This document shows, piece by piece, positions 33,191-42,944 of a stretch of DNA of 64,000 nucleotides; within the stretch, counting starts at the first letter, position 1; each line of letters opens with the position of its first letter. The notes beneath the pieces were generated by a model. That model worked only from the letters and a program-made list of their open reading frames with translations. It did not search any database and was not told the DNA's origin. Source of the stretch: Phoronis australis (taxonomy: Eukaryota > Phoronida > Phoronidae); the NCBI GenBank assembly GCA_002633005.1, contig NMRA01000562.1, positions 125,807 to 189,806 of the forward strand, read 5' to 3'. The position numbers were made by a program, and so were the translations under genes.

Positions 33191-33428
33191 GTTCTCACTC
33201 CAACAAATGTTTGCATAAATCTGAAACAAAGTGTCAAAGTCTGTCGCTGTAGATACAATTTGTGATGCTTTAGGAGTGTTCGTGGGTGCAAATGTTTTGA
33301 GAAATCAACAATGAATAAATCGCAATAAAACTAAATGGCTGTCGTGTGAGCGCATGCTGCTTCAGTGTTTGCGGACAGAAAGCTGTTGCGAAGCTATAAC
33401 TCGATTTCATATGCTATGGTCAGATATT

Positions 33429-33465
33429 AGAGGAATCTTTATTTAGATGTTATAAAGATTCCTCT
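33429..33465. repeat. 14-bp-arm hairpin
   Basis: AGAGGAATCTTTAT at 33429-33442 and ATAAAGATTCCTCT at 33452-33465 are exact reverse complements with a 9-nt loop. It lies inside copy 2 of the TTAA element and has no counterpart in copy 1, so it arose after the copies separated. Confidence 0.75.
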
Positions 33466-33804
33466 ATACATTATTCAAACATTGTTATCGTACACCTTTT
33501 CCCTCTAAGGTTCTGTGGAAGCGGAACCTGGTTTTGCGGCCCGAGTGAGTAGATTTACAATTTCGCGGCGAACTCCCAAAAATATTCAACTGCACGTTAT
33601 TTCTTTGGTTCACTAGCCTAGTCTTTTCGTTAGTGGAAGCTTGGTTCTCAACTCTCGCAATCGGCTCTTAGAGCTTTCACTGGGTAACTGGTCTCAGTCG
33701 GCATACAGCAGAACCGAATTATTTTGAAGAGAGAAAATTGAGAGGTATTGTTCCATTTAATTTCCTTAATATCTCATGGAGTGGCATTTCACATTTTGTT
33801 CAAC

Positions 33805-36517
33805 TCATTCCACGAGCAAATCAAAAGAAATCCAAAAATAACTCTAGGGGTCATCTTCCAGATTCAACTTTAACTTTGTGTATGTGATTATGGTGTGACT
33901 CTGATACAAAAATCACCAATTTTGCACCCATTGACCTCTTTTTACCTATAGGCCTCCAATGGTTTATGAAGAAAATGACACGTTTTGCTTACCGAAAACA
34001 GCAAATTTCCAATATAAAAAACAAGTAGATTGCCAGCAATGAGAGAAAACACATAATGAGATTAGGAAGTGGGACATAAAGAGTACCAAATAAATTTGAT
34101 ATTAATGATTTCGTTGCATTCATCACGTGACAGGGGAGGTAAATCTGTAAGCACTTTTTTGTATTGTTGAAAGTGGGTGTAACTCAAGTGCTTCTACAAG
34201 CCCGTTTGCGAGACTGTGGACATTGAAATATATATTTTTGGATAGATCTTGGATATATGAACAAAATTTAAAAATCTCTTGAATGGGTCTTTTTTCATTT
34301 TTTTGTTCTAAAAATGCCCCAATGTTGCGTATTTTGCACTTTTTAAATGAATATTTTCGTAACTTCGTTACATTTAAAATGGTTCAAAGTGAAATTATTA
34401 ATGGAAATCCACATTTTTGGGACCATAATGCTGTCTGACATTTCCCTTTTACCACTTCACCCAACATTGAACGTTCATAACTGACCGTGGTTCAGAGATT
34501 AGGCAGGCACAAGTGGTGACGTAATTGTCTGTGCACCATGTCACGGTAATTTAGCCTTTACTTTTATAAAAAAAATCTTTTGAATTGAAAGGGTTCGAGG
34601 CTGTATGATGCGGTTGAGCCAAAAAATTGTTTTTTTCGGTTTGAAGACAAAAGCCTGCATTACATGAAAGGTGTGGATATCTGAAATACAAACATGAAAA
34701 AATTATCAAAATCGCATGGTGCATTCAAAAGTTATCGCCATTTATGTGTCAAATTTTGACTTTATTTTGGCCGGGTCGGCCATCTTGCGACGTAAACAGC
34801 ATAACTTACGGATTCAAAGTGCCCAAACGTTATTTCCACAAAATTTTAGCGGTGAAATTTAGTAAAACATAGCCGTACCTACCACTGTACAATCCAACAG
34901 TTTACACCATTTAATCACGCACGTTTAACTTTTATAGAGGTTTAAGTGTTCACAATTCACGTTCAACTTGGACAACATAGCGACTTTTCTGAACTGAAAC
35001 GCGTGTTCAACCGGCTACATTGTTATCGGTGAAGATTTAACTATCATACCTTTGTAGACACACTGCTACACAAAGCGGTTTTGTGCAGTTTTCCGGTGCT
35101 TGTGCCCTAACTATTATGAATTTTCTATTTTTTTACATTTGAACTGCCCATCCAATTGACCTTGCACTCAGCTAAATTCTGTTGAAATTGTTTTAAAATC
35201 GTTTTTTGTTTGAAAGTCAACTCCTGTTCAAGTATTATAAGTTTCACAACAGGACCCATATTTTACTAAATTCCATGCATAAAATGTGATTTTGATTCTT
35301 GTTTTGTAGCTAGGTACTTTCTACATGTATTTTAAGATACAGTGTATATCAAAGCTTGATTTACAGAAATAGGTTACATTTAGACTATGAAGTGTAAAGC
35401 TTACTCGAACTCTTCTGCCTTATAGCTTCACATTATTTATTATCGTGCTTGTCAAATTCTAGTTTAATATATAGGGAAGCTTTTATGATACTCAACCACC
35501 ATTGTAACACTTATGCGTGTCTACTTTCGTAGTTAACATGAACTTGGTTCAGTCCGTATTGCCGAAATTTCCAAAGTACATTCTAAATTACTTACTGTGG
35601 AAAAAGGCTATTAGGATAAATTTAGTTTGACTATTAATTTGTATTGAGATCACATTGCTAGATGTAAGCCTCATTTACAATGAAAATTTTGAAACCCGTA
35701 CGTCCAAAATTTTCAAGAGACGTCAAATTTATCTCTCGTGGGAGTGTGACAACAAGTGACAACATCAGATTTGGGTAGAATCTGTTAAACAATTATCATC
35801 CTGTAAAAATGACAAAAAACGCGATTATGTGACTTTATATATTTTTATGTAATGATTATCCGGTAATAAAGTGGATAATACCAGGGCACCAGTAAGCAGC
35901 TGACGGTGGGGGCACGGGTTAGACGTATGAACGCTTTCCAAAATGCTAAAACTGTCACTGGTGTGGCGTCACAGCTTAGACTCATACCAGAACATTTGTA
36001 TTGTTCTATCGGCTGTTGTATGAAAACAAACAAAAAGTCCATTTATTTCATTTTTATGTTCTTAGTCATACAGCAAACTGATGAAAAATATCATTGGAAA
36101 TCACCAGTATCCCCGCAAACTGGCCTCCAGAGCACCTCAAAAATGGCTAAAATACAAATACACAAAGTTGGGCAAAATTGATCAAATTTTGGTACTCCAG
36201 TGAATGATAACGAAAACCCTTCAAAGACTGTCTTCTGATGGAGAGTTTTCGATATCTACACAAACATTATAAAGATTTTTTCTTTCCCGTTCTTTTAAGC
36301 CATTTTAAAACAACTTCATTAACTGAATCTTTTTAAACTGAAAATGTGCCATTTTGAGCCAAAATATTCGTGTTGCTCTAATTTAAATAATAATGGCCCA
36401 AAAATTTTCAAATCAACATTTTGAACATATCCCACCAGGATATATGCTACACACATTTTTTTTCAAAATCTGAGTCGGTGACCCTAGAGTCGACCTTTTG
36501 GTGCTCTAGTGGAATGA
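33805..36517. mobile_element. 2.7-kb TIR element, degenerate
   Basis: The left end reads TCATTCCACGAGCAAATCAA and later ACTCTAGGGGTCATC; the minus strand at the right end reads TCATTCCACTAGAGCACCAA and then ACTCTAGGGTCACC. Similarity extends about 60 bp with one 8-bp gap. Inside lies a partial copy of family R1. There is no coding remnant and no visible target duplication, so the boundaries are approximate. Confidence 0.45.
34690..35265 (+). mobile_element. Family R1, partial diverged copy 3
   Basis: Aligned with 7740-8220 through blocks such as GGTGAAATTTAGTAAAACATA, TGTTCAACCGGCTAC, GGTGAAGATTTAAC and TTTTTTGTTTGAAAGTCAAC. It is clearly more diverged than copies 1 and 2 are from each other. 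It lacks both R1 termini. It may be an independent insertion or a segment shared with the surrounding 33.8-36.5 kb element. Confidence 0.6.
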
Positions 36518-37524
36518 CCGATGAACTTGCCTTGTTTAAAGCATGTTCAATTTGTATTCGGGGATTCATACAGGATTTCGAAAATAGGGTGTCCAAAATG
36601 GAGCTCCCAATATTTCAGGGTGTCCTTGATTCCGACGACGCACCACCGTGCACCAGCAACGCCCCACACCGCCAGTGATTTTTTTACAAAAATACTTAGG
36701 CCAAGGAGTTTATATCTAAGTTTTCAAAATATCCCCCTGTAGAGAGCTTTTTTAATAACAAAACTGCTTGGACCTAGACTTCTACATGTACGCCTAAATT
36801 TACGAAAACAGGAAAGAAGCTTACCAAACAAATATTAGCGATATTTTTGGACGATGGGGGCATTGCGCAGATGATGTTTGGTTTATATTGTGGCAATAGG
36901 TGTCACTGCTGTTCCATATTAAAACAATAAAATGGACATTGAAAAGCATGAAACAGTACGAACCTTGTTTGAGCTTGATAAAACAGTTATGTGGTAGCGT
37001 TATATTCATGCAACGACTACTGACTAGCACTTAGGACATAACCATGTAAACTATAAAGTGTTTTGCAATGGCCATCAAAAGTTATGATGCGATGAAGATT
37101 TATACCAAGAGTCAAATGGCAATATGTGCATTAGTTCTTGTATAATCTTTCTAACTTGCAACCTCTTACACTTGTTGAGACTAGCATTCAGTCAGTGGCA
37201 TGGGTACGGTTATCAATATTTGTACCAAATGGTGGTTTTCTTTGAACTGTATCTTTGGTTTTAGTGTTTCAGTGTTCAATTATATTGTAACCTTTCACAA
37301 GAAGTATGCAGTCAAGGATTAAGAAAGGTCTATACTCCACTGCCACTGGCGTCCATAATTGACCTATCGCCAGGATTATGACGGACGGCTTAATTGACCA
37401 ATCAGAACGCAGCATTCTTGGCACACCTTCGTCTGCGTTTCCAAGCCGCCATTTTACCCGACAAACCACTCGCAGTCGAGTAAAACTTACTTTAGTCTAT
37501 AGCTCAAGAAATTGTCCGCTAAGA
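36518..37524. other. No supported gene
   Basis: Two overlapping plus ORFs near 36421-36742 share the same region in different frames and look incidental. CCGCCATTTTACCC at 37447 resembles the leader of many animal genes and transposons and lies 75 bp before the THAP remnant. Confidence 0.35.
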
Positions 37525-37710
37525 ATGGGGAAACGGTGTTGATATGACGTGTGTAGCACCGACAGCTGTTATGCTGCTCCAGAATAATATCCCGTCATTT
37601 TTTGGCATGTCCTAAGCCGAAAAATGATGTTGAAAAGCGTAAACTATGGATCAAACTGTACGGCCACACGAGCAGCTGAACTTAGCGATGTTGCTTGATA
37701 ACTCGAAGGC
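37525..37710 (+). pseudogene. THAP-domain remnant, MGKRC type
   Basis: ATG at 37525 reads MGKRC-stop-YDVCSTDSCYAAPE; the TGA follows the first Cys and the second Cys of the CxxxxC start is present. After a frameshift the sequence reads PKPKNDVEKRKLWIKLYGH, covering the conserved FPKP..D....W block. A further shift gives RPHEQLNLAMLLDN. From memory, MGKRCC...PKP...W...CGRPHEQLN is a recurring THAP variant in marine invertebrate repeats. It ends before the CxxH pair, perhaps at an exon edge. Defective as written. Confidence 0.6.
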
Positions 37711-39060
37711 TATAATAAACACAAATATATTAGTTCCAAGATACGCACTTTTCAGCTTGGTGGCTATGGTGCAGGGCTATCTCAGATTTTGACTCCCGAG
37801 TTGGCTACGTCTGGCCACCTTTGTCTCGGCACCTGCTGGATCTCGGCACTCTAGTGGTAGTTCCCGGAAGTTGTTGTTTTCAAGGACATTTTTATTTTAT
37901 GTTTTTTTATTTTTTTAACCTAATGGACATTATTTTGTTTCGTATCAGAAGTACAGTTTTGTTATTCATGAACCGTAAGCTGGCGTTCAACTGAACTCCT
38001 CTCCCGGTCAAAATTCAGAGATTCGATCGGCACAGGGAAGGGCACTGGATTACTGCCGGAACTCAAAGCCTTGGTCGAGCTGTTGTCACTAAAAATAAAC
38101 TGTTGAATTATTTTTTGACGTGNTAGTGCATGTGTTGTCTGTAATCTATGACCTACTTTACTCCAGGAGTCCCACCAGTTGTGACCTACTTTTCATTTGG
38201 CGAAATTTAGCAGACGACAGAATAAAAATATCGGTGAATCTTCACTGATTTTATTCGAAAGATCATGAAATCTTTGGAATCGTACAGATTATTCGACTTT
38301 AATATACATACCCAGATTTACAAGAACATATCGTATCCGTGGCCTTGTCATTTGTCAGTTGAAGGTGGCCCCGAGGCCGAGGGGTTCTTCGCATTTTCGC
38401 TGGCTCCTTGAGCACTTATTTTTTATCGTCACCTTTACAAATTCCCATATCATGAACGTACGATTCACTGTTGAAAAGCATCGCCTCTTGTCTCTGCCGA
38501 CGCGTTTTCAAAAAGTGCAAAAACGCTCATCGATTCCACCAGGAATGTCGTTTAGCGACAGTGTATTTGCCTCTGACATCTCGTTCGAATGTCGGGTATC
38601 ACGTGACTTTTCGCATAGGGGCGGAGCTTGCGATAGGTCAATTAGCAGATGCTTGAGAGAAGAACAAAGTGTGCACAAACTTGACAAACATGATTCCAGG
38701 GACCACCCAGTACATTGCCTTGAGGTCAACGGTCTTGCAATGGCAACAAATGTTAACTGATCTATCAAAAGTAACTATCACTGCTTTAATGAACACTTGA
38801 CACTATTTTTAAAGTTACTTTTGCTCACATAGCTTGATGTGGATATAGACTGGTCAATACAACAGGACAGGACAATATTTTATCCGTTTACCATACAGTG
38901 TAAAAGTGTGACATTTTACTGCTTTGTAATTGAAGTATTCATGTAACTTGGTTCAGGTTGAGTCTATCAACCCGCATTGTCTGCTTTTGTTGATCCACTT
39001 GGTGATGGGAATTGACTACTCAATTAAGATATATGTGTCCGTGACTTTAAGCATATATAC
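37711..39060. other. No supported gene; contains an assembly N
   Basis: A 133-codon plus ORF (38359-38760) starts at TTG and lacks splice or promoter support. A single N sits at 38123. No repeat flanks it, unlike the N at 42291. Confidence 0.35.
38123..38123. other. Single ambiguous base
   Basis: An isolated N between GACGTG and TAGTGC. Adjacent sequence is not duplicated, so it is probably an uncalled base or a minimal contig join. Confidence 0.9.
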
Positions 39061-39220
39061 AGATTATTACTTGGCGAAGTCGTTATCCCCCGTTATCTAG
39101 AGCCCGAGTGGATTTTGGGGAATTATCGCCCGAGAAGCGCTAATCCCGAGGGTGATAATTTTACAAAATCCACGAGGACTCTAGATAAGGGGGATAACGA
39201 CTGAGAACATGTAATAATCT
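39061..39220. mobile_element. 160-bp foldback MITE
   Basis: Nearly the whole unit is one palindrome: AGATTATTAC ... GTCGTTATCCCCCGTTATCT on the left pairs with AGATAAGGGGGATAACGAC ... GTAATAATCT on the right, with further pairing through GTGGATTTTG and GATAATT toward the centre. The small mismatches are spread along both arms. Such hairpin elements are non-coding and use transposase in trans. Confidence 0.85.
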
Positions 39221-39771
39221 ACTTATACCACATACTGAACGAGAAACATTGCAATGAATCGATCTACTTTTCTCGACTCGCCTCGGCTTTGTAACTGCTT
39301 TCTATGTCAGAGGCCCGGGGTCGGAGGTCGTGACCTTTTAAGAAAAGCCGAACTATTTTGGTCAAATAAGGCTTTTACTCAAAACCAATTGAAATTGAAA
39401 AAAATAGAAATGAAGTGAATCTATAAATTAAGGTTTAGCAACTATTATGGCTTACTACACATTTCACCACGCTAAGCTTCGACCGGGAAAATATCGTCTG
39501 CTAAAGTAGTTTACCACTAGTAACTGAGTATAATGCTCATGTCAAAGGGTCCCGACGACACGATGCCTGCATTCAAATTGAAGATCGGTGATTTACAAGT
39601 GGGAGAACACGAGAGAAAAATTTATACTGAATTAAAATATCGTTTTTATGGAAATTATGCGTCAAGACCTTATTTTTCATAGCGTATAAATGTCGGTACA
39701 ATGCCCTTTGCTGAACATGCGATTGTTGCGCGTGCGCATTTAGGTATTCTATTTTCACGTTCGATGACGTC

Positions 39772-39850
39772 AGCCGCTGAGTGGTGCAGTGGTAAAGACG
39801 GCGACACGAAACTCTGGCGGCCCGGGTTCGAAATCGGCCTCGGTTTCCCG
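39772..39850 (+). repeat. tRNA-derived SINE head
   Basis: TGGTGCAGTGG at 39782-39792 fits a pol III A box and GGTTCGAAATC at 39825-39835 a B box, 33 bp apart. The flanking stem positions do not form a full cloverleaf, so this is a SINE promoter rather than a tRNA gene. The body beyond about 39850 includes a 22-bp palindrome. Confidence 0.65.
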
Positions 39851-39857
39851 CCAAAAT

Positions 39858-39879
39858 GTTATCTCACTAGTGAGATAAC
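39858..39879. repeat. Perfect 22-bp palindrome
   Basis: Centred on ACTAGT, with arms GTTATCTC and GAGATAAC. It follows the SINE head directly and may be part of its body or of a neighbouring small element. Confidence 0.85.
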
Positions 39880-41786
39880 TAAATGGGTTATTACACGGTT
39901 TTATTTGCCATTCGACACTAGTATTGTGGTATATTTCGATTTATTTCATCTCATGCAGCAACTCTTGTTTGCATGTACATTTATGTTATGTTTTGAATTA
40001 CTGCAGGGAAATGCTTTTGATGTTGTGCAGGTTAAACTTTGGCACTGAAAATCCATTCTGTTCATTAATGTTGTTATGTCATTGCTGTTAACGCTGCTAT
40101 AAACCTGCCTTTATTCAATTAAACCAACTCTTGATTTTGACTATTTACTGTCTCGGCCCATTCCCTATTTAAAGTGCAAGTGATTCCTGGAATTAGAAAG
40201 AAAGGACATTTCAGCTTATCAAGTTGGCTTGAGACAGCATGTCATGTTTTCTGGGTGAATTCTTTTGAAGCCACGAATCTCATCCTCAATCGGATAAAGA
40301 AACTTACTGAAAGGAGGTTTGATGCGGAAAATGGTGTAAATCAAAAGTTAGTTTATCATTGATGGAATGTGGGTTTGTAGCAACTTTAATAATTCTGTTT
40401 CATTGTACTTAAGTCCTCATCCCATTTTCAGAATAAAACTAGGAAATGGTATTGGGCATAAATTTTGTTTATTAGTACCATATAGAAATCACATTTATAT
40501 GTAAATGAGTACTAAGTAGTAGGCTAAACGAATAGATGCATTAGACACATAAAGTACTGAGTCTGGGTAAATAACATAATTTGTTTGACTCCAAGCAAAG
40601 TAGATAAAGAGGTACAAAAATTTGTGACATAACCCTTGTATTGCGAAAATATGTTGGGGTAGGCGCCTTTTGTTGTAGTCCGTGCCTTTGCCGAAGGTCA
40701 GCACACCATTACAGTAGACTGTGGCCAATTCCTCATCTATGACGAAGAAACCGAAAGTCTTGAATCAAAAATAAAAATAAAAATAAAAATAAAAATTTCT
40801 TCATAGCCATGTATAAGAGAAAAAAATCCTTCATTGTCTAGTGTACTTCAGCAGCTGAATACCTTATGTATTGTTGGCAATCCATTGTCATGGCTGTTTT
40901 GGTATAAATACCTAAATTTCAGACAAACACTAAACAAAACTCAAAAAGTGAATGTGTTTTTTTGTGTTTTGTTTAGTTTGCCTCCAACCGGACCTTATTG
41001 TGATCCTGCTAATAATTCATAGACAGTCTTTAATGAATATTCATGTCAGATGCATACAGTCAGGGCCGTGATAATGTTCCCACATCACAATTGCCAAGCA
41101 AAGGTTTAGTGCTGTAATCATTAATAAATAATAGCCTGGAAATATTTTATACAAATTTTCTCAATAAGTAACAATGATGAGTATATTTTCAGATAGTTTA
41201 TTTATTTGCTAAATTGAGTTTTAAATATTTGTCTGAAACATTTATGTGGATTGCGATACCAAATCTCTGTCTTAAGTCACTTTTCACGAAACAGATCCCT
41301 GGGGCGCTAGTACTTAAATTCCTACTTAGCAACTATCGTACTGCCCCTCTCCCTCCGCAGTAGCCACCAATTTCGAGAGGCACCTAAAGCGACGAAACAG
41401 GGGCCCCTGTTTCATGCAAGGCCCTAAGCTTATCTTATTCAGCTCAGTGGATTCCCCGTATGCAACAAATTTTGAACCACCCCACCCCTCCAAGGACAAG
41501 TTGTGGACCATATTTTGCGCAGGGCCCCAAGCAGTAGCTTACACTGTATTTAACTAAATGGATAATAAAGACTGCATACAGTACTAAACGTGAATAAATG
41601 ACAGTATACCAACAGCCCCGTCGGTATTCCCAAATAACACACTCTCAGCCTAGATTGCAAATTTGCTTTTTATGAAAGAGTGTTAGGCGAACTTCTCTTC
41701 TTCGAAGCAGTACCGGAAACAGCTGAATATTTGTCTAGTGTATTTGTGTATAATAGTTGTACGTAGATTTCTTTGTATTTATTTAA
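39880..41786. other. No supported gene
   Basis: A GTG-initiated ORF at 40174-40362 (+) reads somewhat like protein (NSFEATNLILNRIKKLTE) but has no start or splice evidence. An inverted pair ACACTAAACAAAAC / GTTTTGTTTAG flanks 40928-40978. The (AAAAAT)5 tract is listed separately. Confidence 0.35.
40768..40797. repeat. (AAAAAT)5 microsatellite
   Basis: Five clean copies of AAAAAT. Such A-rich hexamer runs often derive from retroposon tails, but no element is identified upstream. Confidence 0.85.
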
Positions 41787-41862
41787 CCCAGATACAATGC
41801 CTCTTGGCGCTTTCTGGGTATTTATATTTATTGTACTGAATATTTCAAAATAAACATTAAAT
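41787..41862 (+). repeat. Hairpin-plus-AATAAA tail repeat, copy 1
   Basis: AACCCAGATACAATGCCTCT then TGGCGCTTTCTGGGT forms a CCCAGA/TCTGGG hairpin; a T-rich stretch and CAAAATAAACATTAAA follow. It matches 46829-46909 almost throughout. A conserved hairpin followed by a polyadenylation hexamer looks like the 3' terminus of a transcribed retroposon family. Confidence 0.65.
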
Positions 41863-41989
41863 ACTATTTGTCTCGAGTTGAAAAAAGGTCAAACCGCAAA
41901 GCATTATGGGTAACATGCGTTTGTTTTGATCACGCAGATTTTAAGAATATAAAAAATACAAAAAATACGCACAGGCAGCAGATCGACCT

Positions 41990-42722
41990 CATACATGAAC
42001 TTACGAAAAGCTTCAATAAAGTATCAGAAAGTATGTTTCAATGGTTTTTATGCAGATTCACGGAGAATGCCATGCAGAGGTGAGGCCGATATGCAAGCTT
42101 ATACGTCGGTATTTTGCTGTTACATTGGTGTATTGCATTGAATTACTATCTGTAATTGACACACGCTCTGAATACTCACCAATTCCCCGAAAAGAAACAT
42201 GCCATAAATCTCCCTGTCGCAGCTTGTATGGAAACTGCGAAGTTGCGCAAAAAGTGCAAACAAAAGTATTATTGAAGCACTATAAACTCANCATACATGA
42301 ACTTACGAAAAGCTTCAATAAAGTATCAGAAAGTATGTTTCAATGGTTTTTATGCAGATTCACGGTGTTTTTAAATCGAATCATATGACTTTAGACATTC
42401 ATTGAACTCAAAGATATGCATTTTGGTCATGTACGTACTTGTATGGTCATTAGAGGGTGATTTCAGTGGACTTCGAACTTTAGAATAAACATAGGAGAAT
42501 GCCATGCAGAGGTGAGGCCGATATGCAAGCTTATACGTCGGTATTTTGCTGTTACATTGGTGTATTGCATTGAATTACTATCTGTAATTGACACACGCTC
42601 TGAATACTCACCAATTCCCCGAAAAGAAACATGCCATAAATCTCCCTGTCGCAGCTTGTATGGAAACTGCGAAGTTGCGCAAAAAGTGCAAACAAAAGTA
42701 TTATTGAAGCACTATAAACTCA
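41990..42722 (+). repeat. Exact duplicated segment around an assembly gap
   Basis: The order is A (41990-42062, 73 bp), B (42063-42290, 228 bp), N (42291), A' (42292-42364, 73 bp), X (42365-42494), B' (42495-42722, 228 bp). A equals A' and B equals B' without any difference I can find. Two overlapping contigs or haplotypes joined without collapsing the overlap explain this best. ORFs through here (41868-42083, 42512-42754) are duplicated with it. Confidence 0.9.
42365..42494 (+). other. 130-bp GT...AG segment absent from the other copy
   Basis: X begins GTGTTTTTAAATCG and ends AATAAACATAG; removal gives CACG-GAGAATG, exactly the junction in the first copy (42062/42063). It either is an insertion/deletion polymorphism between haplotypes or obeys the intron GT-AG rule because it is an intron missing from a processed copy. 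It shows no TIR. The identity of the flanks favours the polymorphism. Confidence 0.6.
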
Positions 42723-42944
42723 CGTTCCACTTTAGCCGCGAAGTTTTGCTCTAGAAGTCCTTCAGTTATAAAACCCTGACAGTTTGTTATTCCTCGATAT
42801 CAAATTCAGTGCTTGAAATGACACGTTGTCAGTAATTCCGAAGTCTTGTAACCATCTTATATGTGACTGATGAACAATTTTAAACCAAACAAGTTTCACA
42901 ACTGTAAGTTTAGTTTGTGATGGAAATGGGGTTTATAGCGTTAA

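Larger units (their letters stand above)
32262..33614 (+). mobile_element. TTAA, THAP-encoding element (Kolobok-like), truncated copy 2
   Basis: TTAA at 32258 is followed by AGGAGGATTCCACCCGATTT, matching the minus-strand terminus of the complete copy ending at 49893. After the nested insertion (32336-32898) homology resumes at GTGAGGAAGGTGAGTA (about 32929). It runs through a THAP remnant, a shared GATACAATTTGTGATGC-type block and TATTTCTTTGGTTCACT, ending at 33614. The far TIR is missing. With the insert removed, about 790 bp remain. Confidence 0.75.

Noticed and set aside
38359-38760. 133-codon plus-strand ORF
   Set aside because: It starts at TTG, overlaps two other open frames and has no promoter, splice or domain evidence.
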